Assembly: GCA_964498785.1 (NCBI GenBank)
Contig: CAZCJL010000186.1
Location: 1 to 9,758 of the forward strand
Source: Mariaggregatimicrobium sp964498785
GTDB lineage: Bacteria; Zhuqueibacterota; Zhuqueibacteria; Thermofontimicrobiales; Thiofontviventaceae
Reading direction: 5' to 3'
DNA length: 9,758 nt
Below, piece after piece: positions 1-8,000 of this stretch. The notes beneath the pieces were generated by a model. That model did no database searches, was not told where the DNA came from, and saw only the letters and a list, made by a program, of their open reading frames with translations. Every line of letters starts with the position of its first letter. Positions within the stretch are counted from its first letter, which is position 1. Made by a program: the position numbers and the translations under genes.

Positions 1-141
1 AAATACGACATAGCGGCAAGCGCCCATATCTACCATAAAATATTGAGAAGATACGGTCTTATGATACTAACTATTTGTAAATCAAATGAATGTCCCTCAA
101 ATGCTAAACATGCGGGACGTTTCCACTCCGACCAAAAGTGA
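1..141 (+). CDS. Possible 3' end of an upstream gene (partial, unrecognised)
   Basis: The first reading frame is open from the window edge for 46 codons and stops with TGA at 139-141, 15 bases before the first sulfatase and in the same frame as it. The other two forward frames have early stops. The translation begins KYDIAASAHIYHKILRRYGL and ends AGRFHSDQK. The first half looks like plausible protein, while the second half (Cys- and Ser-rich) looks less so, and I recognise no family. It may be the tail of a preceding operon gene, or an open stretch of leader that is open by chance. Codons beyond the left edge would decide. Confidence 0.25.
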   Translation, partial: KYDIAASAHIYHKILRRYGLMILTICKSNECPSNAKHAGRFHSDQK

Positions 142-146
142 GAAAT

Positions 147-153
147 AAGAGGT
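147..153 (+). promoter_or_regulatory. Ribosome binding site of the first sulfatase
   Basis: AAGAGGT lies four bases before the ATG at 157. It is a good Shine-Dalgarno match and fixes that start, which also preserves the whole twin-arginine leader. No convincing -35/-10 promoter pair was found in 1-146. Confidence 0.6.
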
Positions 154-156
154 GTT

Positions 157-1593
157 ATGAAATTATCCCGACGAAGATTTTTAAAAACAATGAGCGCTGC
201 CGCGGCAGTTGCTGGCTTGCCTGCATCTGTTAGTACCGGATTTAGTGTTGAAAAATCGAAACCCAATATTCTGTGGATCATTGCCGAAGATATTGGCCCG
301 GATTTGGGATGTTATGGCAATCGACTCACTCAAACACCGAATATTGATACATTTGCCACACAAGGTGTCCGCTATGTTAATGCGTTTAGCACGGCGCCGG
401 TATGTTCCGCCAGTAGATCCGCGTTGATTACCGGAATGTATCAAACCAGCATTGGTGCACACAATCATCGGACATTTAATGAGTTTAAAAAATCGCTCCC
501 TGACGGAATTGTTCCGATCACTGAATATTTTCGGGAGGCGGGTTATTATACGGTGAATGTTCAGCCTCCGACAAAAGCGGAACGGAAGAAACCGGGACCC
601 CATGGTTCCGGCAAAACAGATTTCAATTTTAAATGGGATGGTAAAATTTTTGATGGCAAGGACTGGAACGAACGAAAGCCCGGACAACCATTCTTCGCTC
701 AATTAAGCCTTAAAGCGAGCCATCGGGGGCCCTGGTGGCGCCGCGAACGAGATTCAGAAATCCGGGTCAATCCCGATAAGGTGCAATTGCCGCCGTATTA
801 TCCGGATCATCCCATTGCGCGTCAGGATTGGGCAAATTATTTGGATGCGATCAATCTGATGGATTCGCATTTCGGATCCGTGATGAAGCGATTGGAAGAC
901 GAAGGATTAATTGAAAATACCGTTGTATTTTTCTTTGGCGATGAAGGACGTTGCATGTTGAGATCGAAACAGTGGCTCTATGATGACGGATTGCGGGTTC
1001 CTCTCATTATTCGTTGGCCAGGGGAGATTGAGCCTGTATCTGTTAACGACGATCTGATCAGTGGGGTGGATATCACGGCAACATCGCTGGCGATTGCCGG
1101 GATAAACGTACCGCCACATATACATGGTATTGATTTTTTAGCTTCAGGCTATAAAAAACGCGATTACGTGATTGGCGCCCGGGATCGCTGTGACGAGACC
1201 GTGGATCGTATCCGCAGTGTTCATACAAAATATTTCAATTATATCAGAAATTACTATCCGGAGCGACCCTACACCCAGCAAAACCGCTACAAAGATACGC
1301 GCTACCCAATGTTGTCTTTGATGAAGGAACTTCACGAAAAGGGCGCACTTACACCAGAGCAGGAGCTGTTCATGGCGCCTCAAAAACCGGAAGAGGAGTT
1401 ATATGACTTGTTGTCCGATCCGCACGAGGTTAATAATGTGGCAGAACATCTGGCGTATAAAAATAGGTTGAAAAAAATGCGAACGATTCTCGACAATTGG
1501 ATTACTGAAACCAGGGACCAGGGAAACATCCCCGAGAGCCGGGAAATTTTAGATAGAGTTCTTCAACAGCGAATTGAAGAGTACGGATTTTAA
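157..1593 (+). CDS. Exported type I sulfatase, SGSH/S1_8-like
   Basis: A 478-residue formylglycine-dependent sulfatase expected to hydrolyse a sulfate ester (or sulfamate) on a sugar in the periplasm or outside the cell. The N-terminus MKLSRRRFLK followed by an Ala-rich hydrophobic stretch is a twin-arginine leader, with the mature protein starting near residue 30. The activation motif is C83-S-A-S-R87, where Cys83 would become formylglycine; the Ala form of CxPxR is tolerated in the family. Other active-site candidates are E44-D45, K153 (GKTDFNF), H189 (KASHRGP) and K271. The layout, with GCYG, TGMYQTSIGAHNHR, a GxDI/GID region and a C-terminal YDLLSDPHEVNN segment, fits the heparan-N-sulfatase-like group that SulfAtlas places around S1_8. 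Known members of that group act on heparan N-sulfate or on sulfated rhamnose of ulvan, so the substrate is open. Odd point: the metal-binding motif normally DHG or DNG reads D262-E263-G264. It is the first gene of a three-sulfatase operon. Confidence 0.9.
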   Translation: MKLSRRRFLKTMSAAAAVAGLPASVSTGFSVEKSKPNILWIIAEDIGPDLGCYGNRLTQTPNIDTFATQGVRYVNAFSTAPVCSASRSALITGMYQTSIGAHNHRTFNEFKKSLPDGIVPITEYFREAGYYTVNVQPPTKAERKKPGPHGSGKTDFNFKWDGKIFDGKDWNERKPGQPFFAQLSLKASHRGPWWRRERDSEIRVNPDKVQLPPYYPDHPIARQDWANYLDAINLMDSHFGSVMKRLEDEGLIENTVVFFFGDEGRCMLRSKQWLYDDGLRVPLIIRWPGEIEPVSVNDDLISGVDITATSLAIAGINVPPHIHGIDFLASGYKKRDYVIGARDRCDETVDRIRSVHTKYFNYIRNYYPERPYTQQNRYKDTRYPMLSLMKELHEKGALTPEQELFMAPQKPEEELYDLLSDPHEVNNVAEHLAYKNRLKKMRTILDNWITETRDQGNIPESREILDRVLQQRIEEYGF

Positions 1594-1632
1594 GTTGAAG
1601 ATTGTTCATAATAAAGGTTTGGAGATTAATAG

Positions 1633-3078
1633 ATGCATAAGGTTAAAAGCGTATCAAGACGCGATTTTATGAAAATATTCGGAACAGGTGTGTTGTTTGG
1701 AAGTTTGGCAAATTTTAGTTGTGGCGCTCAAGAACGGAAACCAAATATAATATATATTCTTGCTGATGATTTGGGATACGGCGAGCTCAGTTGTTATGGC
1801 CAGAAAAAATTCAAGACACCAAATATTGACAAATTGGCTGCCGAGGGGATAACATTCACCGAGCATTATGGCGGCAGCACTGTCTGTGCTCCGTCGCGAT
1901 GTTCTTTAATGACTGGTTTGCATACAGGGCATTGCAGAATACGCGGGAATTGGTCTGAAACAACCAATGAACGGGTCCCGCTGAAATTAGAAGATAGCAC
2001 AGTTGCAGAAGTATTAAAGAAAGCGGGTTACCACACCGGCGTCATTGGGAAATGGGGACTCGGCGAAGCAGGTACTACCGGAACGCCAAATCGAAAAGGT
2101 TTTGATTATTGGTTTGGCTATCTGAATCAACATCATGCCCATTTTTATTACCCGGAATATTTGTGGAGAAATGATGAAAAAGTTCAACTAAACGGAAACC
2201 TAAACGGAGCGCGAACCCAATATTCGCATGACCTTTTTACCAACGAAGCGCTAAACTTTATTGAGCGAAATGAGCAGCAACCATTTTTTCTATATTTAGC
2301 TTACACGATCCCTCATGCGGAACTTCTAATTCCTGATGACGATTTGAATAAATTCAAAGGAAAATGGCCGGAGACGCCTCATCTGCAATTACATGAGGAT
2401 AGCTATAATTCACAGACTCATCCGCGCGCGGCTTTAGCGGCAATGATCACCCGAATGGATCGGGACGTCGGTAAAATTATGGATCTCCTCAAAAAATTGA
2501 ATCTGGATGAAGATACGATTGTTTTCTTTACAAGCGATAATGGCCCGCATGATGAGGGGGGTGGTGATCCTGCCTTTTTTAACAGCTCCGGAAAATTGCG
2601 CGGAATGAAGCGGGATTTATACGAAGGGGGCATACGCGTTCCGATGGTTGCCCGATGGCCCGGGAAAATAGCAACAGGTGCTGTGACACATCATCCATCA
2701 GCATTTTGGGATTTTCTGCCAACCGCGGCAGACATCGCCGGAATTGAGGAGCCGGAAAATATCGATGGTATTTCAATGTTACCGGCACTTTTGGGGCGTC
2801 GACAAAAATCTCATGAATTTTTATATTGGGAGTTTACGTTCAAAGGCGTTACCCGGCAGGCAGTGCGCATGGGCGATTGGAAAGCAGTGCGCAAAAGCCC
2901 GGATGCCGCGCTGGAGTTGTACAATCTGAAAGCCGATCCATCTGAGAAACATAATGTCGCAAAGAAACACCTTGACATTATTGAAAAAATTACTGAATAT
3001 CTAAAAACAGCACGAACAAACTCACCGGATTTTCCAATGTTAAATGAATCCAAAAAAATGAGAAAAAGCAAATCATGA
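1633..3078 (+). CDS. Exported type I sulfatase, S1_16-like
   Basis: A 481-residue formylglycine-dependent sulfatase. The leader SVSRRDFMK plus a hydrophobic run to about residue 30 is a twin-arginine signal. Cys30 (NFSC) could be a poor lipobox, but the preceding residues do not match the consensus well. Active-site residues visible are D45-D46, the activation motif C85-A-P-S-R89, K140 in GKWGLG, H228 in TIPHAE, D302-N303 in SDNGPH and K326 in LRGMKRDLYEGG. All canonical ligands are present, so it should be active. The GKWGLG variant of the usual GKWHLG, the DYWFGYLNQHHAHFYYPEYLW block and the LELYNLKADPSEKHN tail are typical of the S1_16-type group, whose studied members (from memory) remove exo 4-O-sulfates from galactose or GalNAc. 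The exact substrate is inference. GGAG at 1621-1624, eight bases before the ATG, supports the start. It lies 39 bp after the first sulfatase and overlaps the next gene by 4 bp. Confidence 0.92.
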   Translation: MHKVKSVSRRDFMKIFGTGVLFGSLANFSCGAQERKPNIIYILADDLGYGELSCYGQKKFKTPNIDKLAAEGITFTEHYGGSTVCAPSRCSLMTGLHTGHCRIRGNWSETTNERVPLKLEDSTVAEVLKKAGYHTGVIGKWGLGEAGTTGTPNRKGFDYWFGYLNQHHAHFYYPEYLWRNDEKVQLNGNLNGARTQYSHDLFTNEALNFIERNEQQPFFLYLAYTIPHAELLIPDDDLNKFKGKWPETPHLQLHEDSYNSQTHPRAALAAMITRMDRDVGKIMDLLKKLNLDEDTIVFFTSDNGPHDEGGGDPAFFNSSGKLRGMKRDLYEGGIRVPMVARWPGKIATGAVTHHPSAFWDFLPTAADIAGIEEPENIDGISMLPALLGRRQKSHEFLYWEFTFKGVTRQAVRMGDWKAVRKSPDAALELYNLKADPSEKHNVAKKHLDIIEKITEYLKTARTNSPDFPMLNESKKMRKSKS

Positions 3079-4583
3079 AAAGAAGACAATTTATTAAGAC
3101 AGCAGGGGCCGGGCTTATTGGTTCCGGTCTCCTGCCATTGAATTTTGCTAACTCAAAATCGGCGCGTCGTCCGAATATTCTACTCATTGAAAGCGACAGC
3201 ATGGATGGGCGTGCGATGGGTTGCATGGGACATGCAGCAGCTTACACCCCCAATCTGGATCGATTGGCAGAACAGGGCGTGCTTTTCAATTCAGCCTATT
3301 GCAATTCTCCGCAATGCGTGCCATCGCGTTCCAGCATGTTTAGCGGAAAATATACGCACAAAATCGAGGGCTGGAACAATTTCAAGGGCATTGAAAAAGA
3401 CGATGTAACGTTTCTCAAATGCTTTGAAGATGCTGGTTATGCTGTGAAGGCGTATGGTAAAACAGATTATCTCTCCGGAGGTCACTCGGTCGGCTCGAGA
3501 CTCAATGGCTGGTTGCGTTCCACAGACATACCGTTTGAATGGAAGCAAAGACCGGAGGCAACATTGCATGAAAAATTGGACGCATCGCCATCAAGACAGG
3601 CGGAGAAAGATCGGAATGCAGTCAAACAGGCTCTCGAATTTTTGAAGCAGCAGCGAGTGGACCAGCCGTTTATGGCGTATGTGGGATTACGCCTGCCACA
3701 TCCGGCATTTGAAACAGTGACGCGCTGGTACGAAAAAATCGATCCTTCAAAAGTGATGTTGCCTGAATATGAAGCAAAACTACATCCGGTGATGGAATAC
3801 ATGGCTCGTACCAAGAATTCTTACAGCCATTTTAGTGAAGAAGAAATTTTAAATATCCGGCGTACCTATTTCGCCATGATCGCTGAACTGGATTACAATA
3901 TTGGTGAAATCATCAATGCGGTGGATGCGTTAAAGCTGCAGGATAATACCTACATCATCTACATCAGTGATCACGGCGAAATGAGCATGGAGCATCGCCA
4001 GTGGTTGAAGAACTCAATGTATGAATCATCATCTCACGTACCAATGATCATCTCAGGGCCGGATGTGGAGAAGGATACGAACAATCCGAAGCTGACATCG
4101 CTTATTGACATATTTCCAACGTTGATGGATATGGGCAGATTAGACCATCCGCAAAACCTGGACGGCCATTCGTTGATGGAGGAGCTGAGTGGCGGAGAAT
4201 CAAACCGCCCGGATTGGGTATTGTCGCAGTATCATAGCAATTTCCAAAACACAGGCAGCTTTATGTTACGACAGGGTGATTGGAAGTACGTGAAGTTCAT
4301 TGGGCACGAATCACAGCTATTCAACCTGAAAGACGATCCGGATGAAATGGTGAACCTGGCAGCCCAAAAACCGGAAGTCGCGAAACAACTAAATGAAAAG
4401 TTGAACGAAATTATCGATTGTGAAAAGGTGGATGCAAAAGTAAAAGAGTATGATAAAGAGAGCTTCCGAAGCTGGATTGCAGAAGTAGGTGAAAATGAAT
4501 ATCCGAAAATAATTTCCGGTTTGGCAGCCAATTGGAAACCGGAATACATCGATCAAATAAGCGAATGGATGAATGGTGCGTAA
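3075..4583 (+). CDS. Arylsulfatase K-like sulfatase, predicted uronate 2-O-sulfatase
   Basis: A 502-residue type I sulfatase with twin-arginine leader MKRRQFIKTAGAG. It resembles animal arylsulfatase K (lysosomal 2-sulfoglucuronate sulfatase) along its whole length. Shared features are SDSMDGR (residues 40-46) in place of the usual DD motif, the activation site C81-V-P-S-R85, the block THKIEGWNNFKG (94-105), YGKTDYLSGGHS (127-138), LPHP with H209, SDHGEMSMEHRQW (298-310), K312 followed by SMYE, TSLIDIFPT, and a distinctive C-terminal region around KVKEYDKESFRSW. Residue comparison with ARSK was made from memory. By homology it removes the 2-O-sulfate of glucuronate or a related uronate at a chain end, probably in the periplasm. 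The ATG overlaps the previous stop (ATGA at 3075-3078) and has only a weak upstream purine run, so translation is probably coupled. It is the last gene of the sulfatase operon; 457 noncoding bases follow. Confidence 0.92.
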   Translation: MKRRQFIKTAGAGLIGSGLLPLNFANSKSARRPNILLIESDSMDGRAMGCMGHAAAYTPNLDRLAEQGVLFNSAYCNSPQCVPSRSSMFSGKYTHKIEGWNNFKGIEKDDVTFLKCFEDAGYAVKAYGKTDYLSGGHSVGSRLNGWLRSTDIPFEWKQRPEATLHEKLDASPSRQAEKDRNAVKQALEFLKQQRVDQPFMAYVGLRLPHPAFETVTRWYEKIDPSKVMLPEYEAKLHPVMEYMARTKNSYSHFSEEEILNIRRTYFAMIAELDYNIGEIINAVDALKLQDNTYIIYISDHGEMSMEHRQWLKNSMYESSSHVPMIISGPDVEKDTNNPKLTSLIDIFPTLMDMGRLDHPQNLDGHSLMEELSGGESNRPDWVLSQYHSNFQNTGSFMLRQGDWKYVKFIGHESQLFNLKDDPDEMVNLAAQKPEVAKQLNEKLNEIIDCEKVDAKVKEYDKESFRSWIAEVGENEYPKIISGLAANWKPEYIDQISEWMNGA

Positions 4584-4716
4584 TAATTTTAGAATGAGCC
4601 ATTGGTTGCGCGACGCACATCGATTCATATCAAAAATCAATATTTGTTGATCCGAGTTATGAGGTCAAAAATTCCAAAATCGACGGAATTCACAAATTTC
4701 CGGGGATGATTCCGGA

Positions 4717-4740
4717 GTGCAGTTCCTTTATGAACTGCAC
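4717..4740. repeat. Perfect 9-bp inverted repeat (hairpin)
   Basis: GTGCAGTTC and GAACTGCAC face each other across a six-base loop, CTTTAT. The stem can be lengthened past one A/C mismatch by three more pairs, one of them a G-T pair. A second outer pair, GAGTGC (4715-4720) with GCACTC (4754-4759), competes with it. No T-run follows, so it is not a standard terminator. It may be a dispersed intergenic repeat or an RNA processing element. Confidence 0.55.
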
Positions 4741-4862
4741 CTCGTGAGCCGAAGCACTCATAATAGCTGTTGATCGACAAATTGCGAAGTGGATTTACGT
4801 ATAAGGATTAACGATATTCGATTTTGGAGTGATAGCTCCAGGTGGGGGCTGTATCAAAAGTC

Positions 4863-4878
4863 CAAAATTTGTATTTTG
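4863..4878. repeat. Small hairpin next to the left MITE end
   Basis: CAAAAT and ATTTTG pair perfectly across a TTGT loop, directly inside the left terminal repeat. It may be a sub-terminal transposase binding region or just part of the fold of this element. Confidence 0.35.
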
Positions 4879-4894
4879 TAAATTCATGAGGAAT

Positions 4895-4927
4895 AGCGAT
4901 CCCATCGATTGGAGCGATGGGGTCGCT
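4895..4927. repeat. Internal GC-rich hairpin of the MITE-like element
   Basis: GCGATCCCATCG (4896-4907) pairs with CGATGGGGTCGC (4915-4926) across the loop ATTGGAG, with one T-G pair; A4895-T4927 adds one more. It is a 13-bp stem, strong enough to form in single-stranded DNA or RNA. It lies in the middle of the element and gives the whole segment a nested cruciform-like symmetry. Confidence 0.55.
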
Positions 4928-4939
4928 GGTCTACTAAAA

Positions 4940-4959
4940 AATCTTGCTTAAGAAAGATT
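4940..4959. repeat. 20-bp near-perfect palindrome beside the right MITE end
   Basis: The sequence is centred on CTTAAG (4947-4952). Nine of ten position pairs are complementary; the only mismatch is G4946 against A4953. It abuts the right terminal repeat and could be a dimeric protein binding site or a relic of the parent element. Confidence 0.4.
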
Positions 4960-4985
4960 AACTTTTGATACAGCCCACTATTTTC

Positions 4986-5010
4986 AGTTGTCCCTGCCGG
5001 GACAATTTTC
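4986..5010 (+). terminator. Terminator-like hairpin just upstream of the GH2 gene
   Basis: TTGTCCC (4988-4994) and GGGACAA (4999-5005) pair across TGCC and are followed by TTTTC. A4986-T5007 and G4987-T5006 can lengthen the stem at the cost of the T-run. It sits only 31 bases before the first possible GH2 start. It may end transcripts from the sulfatase operon or act as an attenuator in the GH2 leader. The T-run is short, so termination is uncertain, and such gtccc-tgcc-gggac hairpins also occur as dispersed intergenic repeats. Confidence 0.4.
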
Positions 5011-5040
5011 GTGACCATAATGAATTGATTTTCAGAACCA

Positions 5041-8000
5041 ATGAAACGGATTTTTTTTATGAACAAAATAACTTTTTCCACGATGTCATCAATTTTAATC
5101 ATCCTTTTTATATGCCTTTCGGTTTACGGCGGACAGGATAATTATAAGCCTTCTGACGTACGAATAATCAAAACAATCAACAGGGACTGGACTTTTAATT
5201 ATTTTCCTTCCGGGATAGAAAATCTGTCACCAAAGGAAATCGATTTTGAAGATTCCGGATGGACTGCGATTGCCCTGCCGCATACGTGGATGACGTATGA
5301 AACCACGGGAGATCTGCATCCCTACATTAAAAATGCCTCGGAGCGGGATGATCCCTATTGGTGGAACGGTTGCGGCTGGTATCGTAAACGGTTCAGTTTA
5401 TCGAACCAGCTAAAATCAAACAAAATTTTTCTCGAATTTGATGGCGTCCAGAAATATTGTAAAGTTTATATCAATGGCGTCCTTCTCGGTGACCACAAAG
5501 GTGGTTACACCAGCTTTTATTTTGATCTTACACCTCATGTGAAATTCGATACAGAAAACGTGCTGTGCGTGCAGGTATCCAGTCGTCGCGACGATACATT
5601 CGGTGGAATTCCGCCAATGACCGCAGGCAATTTCAATGTGTACGGCGGCATCTATCGCGATGTCAGACTGGTGGTCAAGGACAGGTTGTACATTCCGTAC
5701 CAGGGCTCACACAAACATGAGGGTGGCACATTTATCACCACGCCTGATGTTGATTCAGCGCGTGGGGTGGTGAATGTGAAAACCTTTGTGCGCAATGATT
5801 CGCCGCAGCCAAAAAAATGCGTGTTGAAAACGATCATCGTTGATAGCGCTATGAATGTGGTGACAATTCTTCACAGCACGGCACAGATCAAACCCAATAC
5901 AATGCACGAGTTTAACCAGACCAGCAAGCCGATTGCACATCCGAAATTGTGGTCACCGGAATCGCCTTATATGTATCGTGTGTATTCCGAAGTTTTGGAT
6001 GATGAAAAAATAGTTGATTGTTATTCAAGTCCGCTTGGTTTTCGCTGGTTCCGATGGGATTACGAGGAAAACCGGTTGTATGTGAATGGAGAAAAAATAC
6101 ATATTCACGGAACCAATCGCCATCAGGAATACCCCTGGCTGGGCGATGCCATCCCCAAATGGATCACTGAGATGGATATGCGGGATATCCGTTACAACCT
6201 AAATCATAATTTTATGCGCACGGCTCACTATCCCCATGATTCTTATGTGTACGATTTGACAGATCAGTACGGCATCATCACGGCTGAGGAGGCGCCAAAT
6301 ATCAAACATATTGATTTTAGTGATGAAGTACAGGAGCAGAATGTGCGGGAAATGATACGTCGTGACCGCAACCATCCGAGCATTTTCTTCTGGAGCATGG
6401 GTAATGAGACAAGCGATGCCGCGGATTCCAAATGGGCATGGGAAGAGGATACCACCAGAATCATTCATCAGCGCAAAGCAGAAGAATACGGAGATTACGT
6501 GACGCATGATCATACAAATCTGGATATGGAAAATCTTTTACGGGTCACGGTTCGCGGCTGGTACAATCGGGACGTGAAAGATTTGCAACCGCAAAATTCA
6601 GAGGAGAATCCGAAAAGCGGACAGCACGCAGGCACCGAAGAGTGGCAGCACAAAATGGCGCGTGTTCAGGACGCCAGTATCCGCGGCAGAATTGATAAAA
6701 ATATCGTCGCCTGGCTGTATGAAGATCACGGCTGTGACCGTGAGTACAAAGACGCGCCACTCAAACATATCAATTACAAAGGCTGGGTGGACAATTACCG
6801 GATTCCGAAGTACATGTATTATTTGTGGCAGGCGAATTATGCCCGCGAACCAATGGTTTTTATTCACCCGCATTTTTGGCGAAAGCAGTATCTGGGTCAG
6901 AAAAAGAACATTCAGGTCGATTCCAATTGTGATGAGGTTGAGCTGTTCGTGAACGGCGTTTCCCGGGGAACGATGAATCCGTCTCCAGAGAATTTTTTTA
7001 CGGTTGAATTTAAGGATGTGCCGATTGAAAACGGAACCATTCGTGCAGTTGCCAGAAAAGGTGATCAGGAAATTCAGCAATCCATCCACATGGCAGGGGA
7101 ACCGGCGAAAATTATCCTGAGCACGGAGCAGCACACAATTACGGCGGATCGGGCAGGAATATCGATTGTAAAAGCGGAGGTTGTGGATTCACAGGGAGTT
7201 ACCGTACTCGGATTTACCAAACCATTGCATTGGGCCGTCGAAGGTCCTGGCAAACTGGTCGGATCTTCGGTTTATGAGACAGATATCAATAAAAATTTGG
7301 CAACGGAGGGCTCCGGTTACATCGACACGCCGGTTTGCAATGTAATTCGATCCACCAATAAACCGGGCCAGATAAAAGTGCTGGTGGGTTCGCCGGGGCT
7401 GGAGCCAGGTGAAGTTGTTATTAAAACAGTCAGTCTTAATTACGATGAAAACGCACTCATTTCGGAGCTACGGTTGGACGATGGCAATCGGTTAGCCGTG
7501 ATGCGGGATTCCAGTTTTGTGGAAGTCGTGGAGTATGTCGAAGAGATTAAGCACATAAAAGAAAATCACAACATTGATGGCGACTATCGAAAGGGAATTA
7601 AGGATTTCATCAATCAGCAAAATGCTGAAATTAATCCGAAAACAATCGAATACAGAATGCTCATCGACCGCATGACAGGCTATCTGAAAAAAATGAACGG
7701 CGATCTGATCGCGGATGATTATAATTTCATTGTTCGCAGCTATAATGACGCCCGGATGCTGAATCGGGTTATTGACGCCAAAAATTTCCATCCGGATTAC
7801 CGTGATGCACTCAAAAGCTATTATGCAACGGAAATTATTTTAAAGAGCAGAACTGTCGATGTGCAAAAGGAAAAGGCGCTCATCGAGAGCATTCCCCGGA
7901 CGATTAAAATTATTCAAATGAAACGTCCTCAAAACAAAAAGCAATCGCCAAAAGTAAATTATCTGAATACCCAGCACTTTTATCTGATAATCGCACGTGA

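Larger units (their letters stand above)
4846..4976. mobile_element. MITE-like element with 16-bp perfect terminal inverted repeats
   Basis: GGGCTGTATCAAAAGT at 4846-4861 is repeated exactly, inverted, as ACTTTTGATACAGCCC at 4961-4976, enclosing 99 bases with no ORF. A 131-bp noncoding segment bounded by perfect transposase-type ends is what a miniature inverted-repeat transposable element looks like. The GGGCTGT... end is of a kind seen at the ends of several IS families, but I cannot assign one. No target-site duplication is visible in the immediate flanks (ggtgg on the left, actat on the right), so it is old, or the true ends differ by a few bases. The interior holds a long hairpin and a 20-bp near-palindrome. 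Confidence 0.6.
4584..5040. other. Structured intergenic region between the two gene sets
   Basis: These 457 bases have no credible coding frame. They hold a sequence of inverted repeats: a perfect 9-bp hairpin (4717-4740), a short TGGAG/CTCCA hairpin (4825-4840), a MITE-like element (4846-4976) and a terminator-like hairpin (4986-5010). No canonical U-tract terminator follows the third sulfatase in 4584-4716, and I could not identify a convincing promoter for the GH2 gene. The long gap and the late hairpin suggest that the sulfatases and the GH2 set are separate transcription units. Confidence 0.6.

Noticed and set aside
30..70. Possible sigma-70 promoter before the first sulfatase (TTGAGA and TATGAT)
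   Set aside because: The two boxes are only about 11 bases apart, too close for a functional -35/-10 pair.
181..702. 173-codon open frame on the minus strand inside the first sulfatase
   Set aside because: It is antisense to a gene with clear catalytic motifs, its translation has no recognisable domain, and it starts and stops within that gene.
5051..5058. T8 tract near the GH2 start as a phase-variation switch
   Set aside because: Slippage would affect only the 5041 start; ATG 5059 immediately after the tract would still give the full signal peptide and enzyme.
4884..5102. 72-codon minus-strand frame across the intergenic region and GH2 start
   Set aside because: It runs through the MITE-like end and two hairpins and into the GH2 signal peptide; the translation looks like noncoding sequence.
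6598..7134. 178-codon open frame on the minus strand inside the GH2 gene
   Set aside because: It opposes the conserved GH2 barrel and following domain, has no family signature, and other antisense frames of similar quality occur throughout the window.
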